5,654 nt of DNA, taken from contig JBCCFC010000932.1 in the NCBI GenBank assembly GCA_039029935.1, positions 1 to 5,654 on the forward strand. Reading direction: 5' to 3'. The translations under genes were made by a program, and so were the position numbers. This document shows positions 1 to 5,654 of the stretch, piece after piece (position 1 is the stretch's first letter; each line of letters begins with the position of its first letter). The notes beneath the pieces were generated by a model. The model searched no databases and was not told the origin of the DNA. It worked only from the letters and a program-made list of their open reading frames with translations. Source of the stretch: G039029935 sp039029935 (GTDB lineage: Bacteria > Chloroflexota > Anaerolineae > Caldilineales > Caldilineaceae).

Positions 1-3000
1 CCAAAGCTCAACAACTCAATCGCTGTTGGGCTACCGACACCGCCGATGCGGAAGTCGGTTGGCTCAATGTCCTCATTATTGTCTGGATTGGTATCCGGTG
101 TGTCACTGTCGATGGTGACAACATTCTCGATGGTGCCACCTTCCAAGCTTGGGTCGGTGTCTACGTGCAGCACGATTTCACCCGATGCACCTGCTGCCAA
201 TGATGGAATTGTCCAGCGTAACACAAATGGTTGACCCGCAGACCAGATGGGTGTTGGTAAACCAATGTCTGGGTCTTGGCTGATGATTTCGTTGAGCAGA
301 ACGCCTAATGGCAATGTCTCTTCGATGACTACGTTTACAGCGTCGGATGGACCATTGTTGCTGTAGACAATGGTGTAGAAGAGTGAATCACCTGCATCGG
401 CTGGATCAACGTTGTCGGTCTTCTCGATGCTCAAATCCGCACCTTCACCGACGTAATGGCTGACATCGGTGTCAGTTGCGTTTTCACCAGACAGATTCTC
501 GACAAAGCCTTCGACTGTCACTTCGTTGCGATACTGCCCTTCCTGTGCCGTGCCTGTGACTGTACAGGTGAATGAATCACCAACGGCTAAGAAATTAACC
601 TTATCCTGTGGACAGGAACTTGTGATGTTGCCCTCTTGGTCATCTATTACAGAGATGTCTTCTAAGTTAACATTACCAATGTTCGTCACGACATAAACCC
701 ATGTGACTGTATCGCCGACACGGATGGCTGGTCCCGGTGCTGTGTCGGCATCTTCGCCATTGGTGGATTTCTCGACACGGATGCCACGTGATTCTGGTGT
801 CAGCCCTGCATCGACATCACCCTTGTCTTCACCAGTTGCCAGTGGGAAAACATCGGTTTCGCCGGATGGGTTGATATCACTATCAACGTTATCATCACTG
901 CCTTCATCCTTTGGGCTGACAATGAAGTCGGCTGGGACTTCAACCGCGACTTGGTAGTTACCCGCTGGCAGGTTGTCAAAGAGGTACTGACCACCGTTGT
1001 CTGTCATGGTCGTTTCCAACTCGTTGCCATCGCCATCCAAGAGTTTAACCGTCACATCGTCAATGCCCGGCTCATTGGGGTCTTGGATGCCATCACCATT
1101 GGTATCACTCCAAACCGTGTCACCAATCGAACCAAGCCCGCCTAAGCCAGCATCTACCGTGTCAATGTCTTCGCCCGACTCGACCGTGATTGGGGCTGTT
1201 TGACCTGTGTTTGGGTCTGGGTCACTGTCCGTTGCATCGTTGCCGCCTTGGTCCTGTGGACTCAGTTCAAAGCCATTTGGCTCTTCAAATTCAATGATGT
1301 ATGTGCCCGGTAGTACAGGGAACTCATAGTTGCCGTTGGCATCGGTTGTCGTTGTCGCAATTTCGTTGCCATTCTCATCCAGCAAGTTGACCACGACATT
1401 TGGTACACCCTCTTCACCGGGATCTTGAATACCATCATTATTCTCATCGGCGAACACTGTATCGCCAATTGAGCCGGGACGCACAACGCCCGCATCGAGC
1501 GTGTCATTATTTGTGCCTGATGGCACGACCACTGGTGCAGTTGCGCCAATATCTGGTCCTGAATTCGGATTGGCATCGCTGTCAACGGTATCATCACCGC
1601 CTTCGTCGCGGTCGGTGAATTCAAAGCCTGTTGGTTTCTCAAAGACGACATAGTATTCGCCCGGCTGGAGGTCTGTGAATTCATATAGACCGTTGCTGTC
1701 GGTTGTGGTTGAGCCCAGTGGCGTGGTGTTGCCCACCTCAAAGAGTTCGACATCCACATCGCCAATGCCCGGCTCGCCTGCATCTTGAATGCCATCCGCA
1801 TTGAGGTCTTCCCAGACAAAGTTGCCAAGACTGACCAACTTGACAATACCTGCATCAACATCCAGATTGACCTCGGATAAGCCAAGCGTAATGATGTCCG
1901 TCTCACCGTCAGTTGGGTCGGCATCGCTGTCAGCCGTCTCATCAATGCCCGCATCTTGGTCTGTAAACTCGTCGTAGTCACTCGGCAACACAAAGCGCAC
2001 TTTATAGTCATCTGGAACCAAGCCATCAAAAAGATACATGCCATCAGCATCCGTTGTGGCTGTTTCAAGGACTGTGCCACTTGGTGTCAAGAGTTGTACA
2101 GTTACGTTTGGTACACCTGGCTCTCCCGCATCCTGCACACCATCACCATCCAAATCTTCCCACACTTTGTCACCCAATGTAGCTGGTTTACTTTGCAAGA
2201 AATCATAGAGTCCGGCATCATTGTTTTCGCTTACCTCGCCTGGTTCAACTGTGATAATGTCGGTGCGACCGCTGGTGGGGTTGGCATCGCTGTCGATTGT
2301 GTCGTCATTGCCAATGTCCTTGAGCGTGATGTAGCTCTCTGGGCTAGGCACAACAAACTCGACGCGATACGGCGTATCCGGTGTGACGCCGACAAACTGG
2401 TAGTCCCCTGTCTCGTCTTCTGGTGTATTGGGGTCATCTGGACTAGTGACAGTGGAGGCGACGATGTTGCCCAGCGCATCGACCAAGTTAACCTGAATAC
2501 CAGAAATACCGGGGTCAGTTGGGTCTTGGATGCCGTCTTGTAGGACATCGTTGAAGACTGTACCCGTGATGCTGGCGTTCTCTGGGTCGGTGATGTACCA
2601 AGCTGGGTCATCGGCTGTACCGACGTTGCGGATATTGACTATGCCGATATTGCGTTTACCTGTTAGTGCATCCTCAGCAGGGCGTGTAATGGTACACGAT
2701 GCGCTGCCACCGACAGGGATGATGGTGGGCAGGTTACAGGTGCTGGTCAAATTGCCAAAGACATCATCGTTCAGCGTGGTCCATTCAATCTGCACATCGC
2801 CTGTGTTTTCGACCTCATACTCAAAGGCCAAGTTGTCGTTGACCGCTGCCTGTACCGCCTCACCCAAGGTGTCTGCCTCTTGGTCTTCGATGAATTTCTC
2901 AAAGGTGAACGATGGGTTGACATCATCAACAAGACCCGCATCGACATCTTCGGCCTTCTCGCAGTAATCGACAACAACGGGGTCTGTCACACCTGTATCG

Positions 3001-3734
3001 CCAACATCGCTGTCGACCGTATTATCATTGCCTTGGTCCTGTGGGCTGAACACCTTTCCATCTGGACGGACGAACTGCACCGTGTATGAGTCTGGCGCAA
3101 CCTCGGTAAACATGTACGCACCGATGGCATTAGTCTGCACGGTATCGACGATATTGTCGTCTGAATCAAGCAAGTTGACCGTGATATCGGCAACACCCGT
3201 ATCAACGCCATCCTGAATGCCATCGTCATCACGGTCATCAAAGACCTCACCGCTGATCATGGCTGGCACAGGCGTCACCTGTCCGATTTCCAACTGAAGT
3301 AGCGAACCATCCGTGAGGACAAGCTGGAGGAAGTAGCGATAGGCGTCATCTGCACCGACTGTTGTATCCTCATAGCTGTAGCTTGCGCCGTTGGGCGAGC
3401 CAGAATTTTGTGCCATGATAATTTCGGCATCGCTGGTGATTTGCACAGGTTCTGCATCGTCTGACCCCTGACGCAGCACATGGAAACCAGCAAGTGCCGT
3501 TTCATCATTGGTTTCCCATGTCAGCGAGACCTTCGTGCAATCCGCTGTCACATCATAGTTGATCACAACCGATGTAGTTGGGGCAGAGATACTGTTGGGC
3601 TGGGTGGCATGAGCCACGCTTGCGGATGGGGCACTGGACGGCCACATCACGGGCATCCACAGCATCAAAAAAACGATGGCGGCTAGTGTGCTCCCCCGCC
3701 TTTTTATTGTCGATAAAGTGTGTTTATCTTGCAT
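1..3734 (-). CDS. Large secreted multidomain surface protein with six SdrD B-like repeats (protein A), C-terminus outside window
   Basis: The frame is open from ATG at 3734 to the window edge, giving 1244 residues and no stop. The start is secure: AAGGA lies 8 bases upstream, an in-frame TAA lies at 3777-3779, and no other start codon lies between. Residues 1-43 look like a signal peptide (basic KRR at 11-13, hydrophobic 15-31, cleavage likely after AHA at 41-43). In order there follow an Fn3-like module (about 52-158), SdrD B-like repeat 1 (160-268), a DUF7507-like domain with C333 and C347 (273-386), repeats 2-6 (389-509, 520-631, 636-751, 755-864, 869-978), a second DUF7507-like domain with C1041 and C1057 (985-1094), DUF11 (1099-1225), and the start of another module at GSPTAIELLSF (1234-1244). 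The product is rich in Asp and Glu and poor in Cys (I count six). Family knowledge suggests an exported, calcium-stabilised rod or adhesin; the ligand is unknown. No catalytic motif is visible. Confidence 0.96.
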   Translation of the reverse strand, partial: MQDKHTLSTIKRRGSTLAAIVFLMLWMPVMWPSSAPSASVAHATQPNSISAPTTSVVINYDVTADCTKVSLTWETNDETALAGFHVLRQGSDDAEPVQITSDAEIIMAQNSGSPNGASYSYEDTTVGADDAYRYFLQLVLTDGSLLQLEIGQVTPVPAMISGEVFDDRDDDGIQDGVDTGVADITVNLLDSDDNIVDTVQTNAIGAYMFTEVAPDSYTVQFVRPDGKVFSPQDQGNDNTVDSDVGDTGVTDPVVVDYCEKAEDVDAGLVDDVNPSFTFEKFIEDQEADTLGEAVQAAVNDNLAFEYEVENTGDVQIEWTTLNDDVFGNLTSTCNLPTIIPVGGSASCTITRPAEDALTGKRNIGIVNIRNVGTADDPAWYITDPENASITGTVFNDVLQDGIQDPTDPGISGIQVNLVDALGNIVASTVTSPDDPNTPEDETGDYQFVGVTPDTPYRVEFVVPSPESYITLKDIGNDDTIDSDANPTSGRTDIITVEPGEVSENNDAGLYDFLQSKPATLGDKVWEDLDGDGVQDAGEPGVPNVTVQLLTPSGTVLETATTDADGMYLFDGLVPDDYKVRFVLPSDYDEFTDQDAGIDETADSDADPTDGETDIITLGLSEVNLDVDAGIVKLVSLGNFVWEDLNADGIQDAGEPGIGDVDVELFEVGNTTPLGSTTTDSNGLYEFTDLQPGEYYVVFEKPTGFEFTDRDEGGDDTVDSDANPNSGPDIGATAPVVVPSGTNNDTLDAGVVRPGSIGDTVFADENNDGIQDPGEEGVPNVVVNLLDENGNEIATTTTDANGNYEFPVLPGTYIIEFEEPNGFELSPQDQGGNDATDSDPDPNTGQTAPITVESGEDIDTVDAGLGGLGSIGDTVWSDTNGDGIQDPNEPGIDDVTVKLLDGDGNELETTMTDNGGQYLFDNLPAGNYQVAVEVPADFIVSPKDEGSDDNVDSDINPSGETDVFPLATGEDKGDVDAGLTPESRGIRVEKSTNGEDADTAPGPAIRVGDTVTWVYVVTNIGNVNLEDISVIDDQEGNITSSCPQDKVNFLAVGDSFTCTVTGTAQEGQYRNEVTVEGFVENLSGENATDTDVSHYVGEGADLSIEKTDNVDPADAGDSLFYTIVYSNNGPSDAVNVVIEETLPLGVLLNEIISQDPDIGLPTPIWSAGQPFVLRWTIPSLAAGASGEIVLHVDTDPSLEGGTIENVVTIDSDTPDTNPDNNEDIEPTDFRIGGVGSPTAIELLSF
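60..440 (-). other. DUF11 domain of protein A
   Basis: Residues 1099-1225 start at ADLSIEKTDNVDPADAGDSL and contain FYTIVYSNNGPSDAVNVVI, ETLPLGV and NVVTIDSDTPDTNPDNNED. The order 'Leu-x-Ile-x-Lys, hydrophobic strand, NNGP, LP, NxVTI, DxxxxNN' is classic DUF11. This is an extracellular beta-sandwich repeat of structural role. Confidence 0.88.
453..782 (-). other. DUF7507-like beta-sandwich domain 2 of protein A
   Basis: Residues 985-1094 contain IRVEKSTNGEDADT, VTWVYVVTNIGNVNLEDISV and a C1041/C1057 pair in the SSCP and SFTCTVTG context. The Cys pair around a 'L..G.S..C' turn is typical of the DUF7507/DUF11 group and probably forms a disulfide outside the cell. The assignment between these related families is approximate. 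Confidence 0.7.
801..3257 (-). repeat. Array of six SdrD B-like repeats in protein A
   Basis: Six units of about 109-121 residues share three landmarks. Each opens with a GD.VW-type strand and a calcium-type loop: DRDDDGIQD, DVLQDGIQD, DLDGDGVQD, DLNADGIQD, DENNDGIQD and DTNGDGIQD for units 1 to 6. A central G.Y.F strand follows, then a DSD motif such as DEGGDDTVDSDANP, and each closes in DAGL, DAGI or DAGV. Unit 1 is split from units 2-6 by a DUF7507-like domain. Unit 2 carries an acidic insertion (SPDDPNTPEDETGD) before its G.Y strand, and Leu replaces the third loop position. The six units are clearly diverged in protein sequence, so this looks like an old array and not a recent expansion. 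In related proteins these are beta-sandwich domains rigidified by calcium; calcium binding here is inferred. Confidence 0.9.
2577..2918 (-). other. DUF7507-like domain 1 of protein A, inserted between SdrD B repeats 1 and 2
   Basis: Residues 273-386 contain FTFEKFIEDQEADT, AFEYEVENTGDVQIEWTTL and C333/C347 in STCNLP and SASCTITR. The layout matches the second DUF7507-like domain of the same protein, with an equivalent Cys pair. It separates SdrD B repeat 1 from the tandem block of repeats 2-6. Confidence 0.65.
3261..3581 (-). other. Fn3-like module directly after the signal peptide of protein A
   Basis: Residues about 52-158 of protein A contain VSLTWETNDETALAGFHVLR, then ITSDAEIIMAQNSGSPNGASYSY, then YRYFLQLVLTDGS. 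The pattern W.T..E..L.GFH, AQ..GS..GA.Y and Y.L.LV..DG resembles the Fn3-like module often found near the C-terminus of Chloroflexota secreted proteins. It is plainly related to residues 405-507 of protein B. Its position at the N-terminus is unusual in my experience of these proteins. Confidence 0.75.
3606..3734 (-). other. Predicted Sec signal peptide of protein A
   Basis: Residues 1-43 have a basic stretch (IKRRG at 10-14), a hydrophobic stretch rich in Leu, Met and Trp (15-31), a Pro/Ser-rich region and an AHA box before Thr44. This is the expected layout of a cleaved Sec signal. The cleavage position is a judgement by eye. Confidence 0.8.
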
Positions 3735-3742
3735 ACTCGATT

Positions 3743-3747
3743 TCCTT
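3743..3747 (-). promoter_or_regulatory. Ribosome binding site of protein A
   Basis: AAGGA on the minus strand lies 8 bases before the ATG at 3734. It fixes the start codon, as no other in-frame start exists after the upstream stop at 3777-3779. Confidence 0.8.
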
Positions 3748-3775
3748 ACAAGTTGGTCTGCAACATTTGTTGTAG

Positions 3776-3803
3776 ATTATAGGCTAAAATTTTTTAAGTT
3801 GGT
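3776..3803 (-). promoter_or_regulatory. Candidate sigma-70-type promoter of protein A
   Basis: The minus strand reads a perfect TATAAT at 3781-3776, preceded by an A/T-rich stretch (TTAAAAAATTTT). The -35 position, 17 bases upstream, reads TACCAA, a poor match to TTGACA, so the promoter may need an activator. The predicted start near 3769 would give a leader of about 35 bases, ending in the ribosome binding site. Confidence 0.6.
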
Positions 3804-3872
3804 ATGGGAAACAGATAGTGATATCTCTCTGTGAATGGCTCTCAATAATGGCTATCCCTATCATACATAAGG

Positions 3873-3920
3873 GGTGTCATCAGAGGTGTCATCAGAAATG
3901 TCATCGAACGTGTCATCGGG
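3873..3920. repeat. Four tandem 12-base direct repeats upstream of the protein A promoter
   Basis: On the plus strand the units are GGTGTCATCAGA (3873-3884), the identical GGTGTCATCAGA (3885-3896), AATGTCATCGAA (3897-3908) and CGTGTCATCGGG (3909-3920). The core TGTCATC is invariant in all four, and the period is exactly 12. They end about 92 bases upstream of the -10 box. The role is unknown; a multi-site binding region for a regulator is one possibility, a slipped-strand remnant another. Confidence 0.85.
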
Positions 3921-3956
3921 GCAATTTGACAGGGTTTTATCAGGAATAGAAGTCCA

Positions 3957-3970
3957 CCGAATGAATTCGG
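3957..3970. repeat. Short perfect inverted repeat
   Basis: CCGAAT and ATTCGG flank a 2-base centre (GA), so a hairpin would lose the inner pair. It starts 3 bases from the large inverted repeat, and the two could form consecutive stems in the 3' end of the protein B transcript. No T-run follows on either strand. Confidence 0.5.
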
Positions 3971-3973
3971 CGT

Positions 3974-4039
3974 CTGATAGGTAAAGTATGCTAAAGCACA
4001 CTGATGTGTTCGCCTGCTTTAGCAAGCTTCACCTATCAG
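3974..4039. repeat. Large imperfect inverted repeat, 25-base arms
   Basis: Arm 3974-3998 pairs with 4015-4039. The outer 9 bases (CTGATAGGT with ACCTATCAG) and the inner 10 bases (TGCTAAAGCA with TGCTTTAGCA) are perfect, joined by six positions with two mismatches and one possible G-U pair. The 16-base loop itself contains CAC...GTG. It lies 52 bases after the stop of protein B, so the transcript would fold strongly here. Neither strand has a T-run after the stem, so it is not a standard intrinsic terminator. It could be a processing or stability hairpin, a Rho-related end, or a remnant of a small mobile repeat. Confidence 0.8.
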
Positions 4040-4090
4040 CATGGGATTCAGGAACCCTCTGGGTGCCTATGTTATGCTTTCAACTATCCA

Positions 4091-5654
4091 CTACTTCCGC
4101 AACACTGGTAAGTAAATCGACCAAACATCCTGTACAGGTGTCCCCATATCCGTGAACTGCCGTGTGCCATCGGCCATGACCAAGGCTAGCACATAGTGTG
4201 TCTCAGCATCCATCTCTGCCTCGACCATGTAGGCATAGTCTGCACCCGTAGAGAGTCCAGCCTGTTGCGCCAGAATCATTTCAGTATCACTGGTCAACTG
4301 GATATACTCACCGCTTTGCTCGTCAATGGTCATGATATGGAAGCCGATTAGCTCGGTTTCATCCGCCGTGGACCATAAGATATTGACGCCTTCGTCCGTC
4401 ATGGTGACATCTCGACTACTCAACACTACATTGGTCGGCGCATAGATGCGCACAGTGTCGGTGACAGTATGTGTGAAGACCTGCGCGGTGTTGACCGTCC
4501 AGCCGTTGGGCAACGAGGTCGTGTCCAATCTTGCCGCAAACTCAATCATCACATCCCACACATCGCTTGGGCCAAAGTCCTGCCCAAAACCGTTGGGCGC
4601 AGCCTGCGTCAGGTCGCTCCACACGATTTGACCGCTATTGGCATTGCTGTCTGATTCCGGTGTCGTGCGTATATCAACATAGGTCAGATAGGCTGTGCTG
4701 TAGGTGTCGGTCAATGGCAAAGTGGTGATCGTACTTGTGCCCGTGTTCGTGATACGAATCGTGAACGTGACCGTTTGTCCGGGCAACACTGGGTCCGGTG
4801 TGTTACGAATTTTTTCAACAGCGACACTAGTGGTCGCTGGTGGCTGATAGAAGCCAAAGTCGATGGTCATGTTATCCTCTGTACCCACAGTCACAACCGT
4901 GCCGCTGCCATCATGACTCAGATTGTTCTGTGTGTTTGGATCGTTGTCGCTGGTGATGAGTGTCCCCGCTGGTGTGGTTCCAGCAGGTGTGGCAACAGTC
5001 ACTGTATAGACCACATTGGCTGGCACGGTGATGCTATAGTTGCCATTGCTGTCGGTGACATCGGTATAGATTGCGCCATCGCTGGCCGTTGCCGTGACCG
5101 TTGCACTCGCAACCGTTGTGGTAATGCCTGTGGTGGCGTCACCATCGTTGTCATCCTCAATCCACACGAGGTCGCCGATTTGGACAAAACTCAAGGGCAT
5201 GACGCTGACATCGTTGGAGCGTACAGGCAGAAGGATGTCCGCTGTGCGCCCACCAAAGGTGTTGCTGTAGAGATCATTTTGCACATTGGCATCGGTGTCA
5301 ATGGTCAACACCACTTGATGGTTGCCGCTGGGTGGAGTTGACGTAAAGGCAGCGCGGACAGCAGTTGCCTGTCCAACAGAGGCGGTCCAGCTTGCGACCG
5401 TATTGTCGGGGTCACGGCTGACGGTCGCAGGGTCGGCATTGGTGTAGGTCAGCGTCACCGCACCCGTTGCATTCAGTAAAGTCGTCGTGCCGCTAAAGTT
5501 GGATTCGGGTGTACGGCCATCCCCCAAATCACCACTGCTGGCCGGAGTTCCACTAAAACTGGTCTGGGCTTCGTTCTCATCGGCAAGGTGGGGCAGCACA
5601 TCAATCAGCACAAGGTCGCTCAAGTTGGCAATGCCTGTGTTGGTGATGTCAAGC
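4091..5654 (-). CDS. C-terminal part of a secreted DUF11/SdrD B-like surface protein (protein B), N-terminus outside window
   Basis: The frame is open from the right edge to TAG at 4091-4093, giving 520 visible residues. The first residues, LDITNTGIANLSDLVLIDVLP, are the typical middle of a DUF11-type domain, so the true start lies beyond 5654. Visible residues 1-150 are DUF11-like and end in RSNDVSV. Residues 157-270 are a divergent SdrD B-like domain (IGDLVWIEDDNDGD through DSNGNYSI to IDFGFYQPP). Residues 274-403 are a second DUF11-like domain (VAVEKIRN, VTFTIRITNTG). Residues 405-507 are an Fn3-like module (ILWSTADETELIGFH, ILAQQAGLSTGADYAY). The protein ends in WSIYLPVLRK, with no transmembrane helix and no LPXTG motif. 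It is probably an extracellular or cell-surface structural protein. It shares its module types with the gene starting at 3734, which lies 356 bases downstream on the same strand. The ligand or partner is unknown. Confidence 0.95.
   Translation of the reverse strand, partial: LDITNTGIANLSDLVLIDVLPHLADENEAQTSFSGTPASSGDLGDGRTPESNFSGTTTLLNATGAVTLTYTNADPATVSRDPDNTVASWTASVGQATAVRAAFTSTPPSGNHQVVLTIDTDANVQNDLYSNTFGGRTADILLPVRSNDVSVMPLSFVQIGDLVWIEDDNDGDATTGITTTVASATVTATASDGAIYTDVTDSNGNYSITVPANVVYTVTVATPAGTTPAGTLITSDNDPNTQNNLSHDGSGTVVTVGTEDNMTIDFGFYQPPATTSVAVEKIRNTPDPVLPGQTVTFTIRITNTGTSTITTLPLTDTYSTAYLTYVDIRTTPESDSNANSGQIVWSDLTQAAPNGFGQDFGPSDVWDVMIEFAARLDTTSLPNGWTVNTAQVFTHTVTDTVRIYAPTNVVLSSRDVTMTDEGVNILWSTADETELIGFHIMTIDEQSGEYIQLTSDTEMILAQQAGLSTGADYAYMVEAEMDAETHYVLALVMADGTRQFTDMGTPVQDVWSIYLPVLRK
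4094..4117 (-). other. C-terminal YLP tail (IYLPVLRK) of protein B
   Basis: The last eight residues are IYLPVLRK. Many secreted Chloroflexota proteins end in a similar short aromatic-Leu-Pro-hydrophobic-basic tail after an Fn3-like module. I recall the pattern from such proteins and know of no demonstrated function. It is not a sortase signal, because there is no LPXTG and no hydrophobic helix. A role in surface retention or export is inference. Confidence 0.55.
4133..4441 (-). other. Fn3-like module near the C-terminus of protein B
   Basis: Visible residues 405-507 start at APTNVVLSS and run through ILWSTADETELIGFH, LTSDTEMILAQQAG, STGADYAYMVEAE and HYVLALVMADG to GTPV. The same landmarks in the same order appear in protein A residues 52-158. 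The module precedes the IYLPVLRK tail, which is its usual placement in such proteins. Confidence 0.75.

Larger units (their letters stand above)
3735..4090. other. Non-coding region between proteins B and A
   Basis: These 356 bases have no credible gene on either strand and are visibly richer in A and T than the flanking genes. From right to left they hold about 50 bases of unremarkable sequence after the stop of protein B, a large inverted repeat, a small hairpin, a TTGACA-containing stretch without a matching downstream box, four tandem 12-base repeats, an imperfect palindrome at 3811-3832, and the promoter and leader of protein A. This length argues against tight translational coupling of the two genes. 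Confidence 0.85.

Noticed and set aside
1262..2080. A 272-codon minus-strand frame inside protein A
   Set aside because: It is a shifted reading of the SdrD B array. The translation is a Met, Gln and Thr-rich shadow with no domain, while the true frame continues unbroken through it.
1956..2543. A 195-codon plus-strand open frame opposite protein A
   Set aside because: It is antisense to a continuous 1244-codon frame with clear domain repeats. Its translation is rich in Cys, Trp, His and Ile, has no recognisable domain, and arises from the biased codons of the real gene.
3873..3920. CRISPR array
   Set aside because: The repeats are 12 bases with no spacers and degenerate along the series, unlike 24-40 base repeats separated by unique spacers. 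No cas gene is present.
3926..3954. Plus-strand promoter starting at TTGACA
   Set aside because: No acceptable -10 box lies 16-18 bases downstream, and there is no plus-strand gene for it to drive.
3957..4039. Intrinsic terminator for protein B
   Set aside because: The hairpins are strong, but no run of T follows on the minus strand (it continues ACGCCGAATT, then GGTGGACTTC). I therefore listed them as inverted repeats only.
4094..4123. Sortase (LPXTG) anchor in protein B
   Set aside because: The tail has YLPV but no LPXTG, no hydrophobic helix, and only the final RK as positive charge, so it is not a sortase signal.
4775..5341. A 188-codon plus-strand open frame opposite protein B
   Set aside because: It is antisense to the DUF11/SdrD B coding frame, rich in Cys and His, without any family resemblance or ribosome binding context.
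5621..5623. TTG at 5623 as the start of protein B
   Set aside because: The frame is open further upstream to the window edge, and the preceding residues (LDITNTGIAN) belong to the same DUF11-type domain. The real start is beyond the window.

Overview
The window carries the ends of two large secreted, multidomain surface proteins, both on the minus strand, with a 356-base intergenic region between them. I see no credible plus-strand gene, no RNA gene, no transposase, no CRISPR array and no enzyme. The domain vocabulary is SdrD B-like calcium-loop repeats, DUF11/DUF7507-type repeats, a fibronectin-III-like module containing a GFH and AQ..G...GA.Y signature, and a protein ending in IYLPVLRK. I associate this mix with Chloroflexota (Anaerolineae-like filamentous bacteria). 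The moderate base composition fits but does not prove this, and no marker gene is present to confirm it.

Layout, in the direction of transcription (right to left): (1) Positions 5654-4091 hold the C-terminal 520 residues of protein B, whose start lies outside the window. Its order is DUF11-like, one divergent SdrD B-like domain, DUF11-like, Fn3-like module, then a YLP tail. (2) Positions 4090-3735 are non-coding. They hold a large imperfect inverted repeat (3974-4039), a small hairpin (3957-3970), four tandem 12-base repeats (3873-3920), and a consensus -10 box (3776-3781) and ribosome binding site (3743-3747) for the next gene. (3) Positions 3734-1 hold the first 1244 residues of protein A, whose end lies outside the window. 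Its order is signal peptide, Fn3-like module, SdrD B repeat 1, DUF7507-like, SdrD B repeats 2-6 in tandem, DUF7507-like, DUF11, and the first residues of what looks like a second Fn3-like module.

The two proteins are built from the same parts, and the Fn3-like module in each is clearly related. They are probably paralogous or co-functioning cell-surface or extracellular stalk proteins that are acidic and bind calcium. Protein A has its own promoter-like region, so it can be transcribed separately from protein B. Adhesion, sheath or matrix function is inferred from domain type only. This is not a clear new molecular system. The least explained material is the repeat-rich intergenic region and the shared module at opposite ends of the two proteins.
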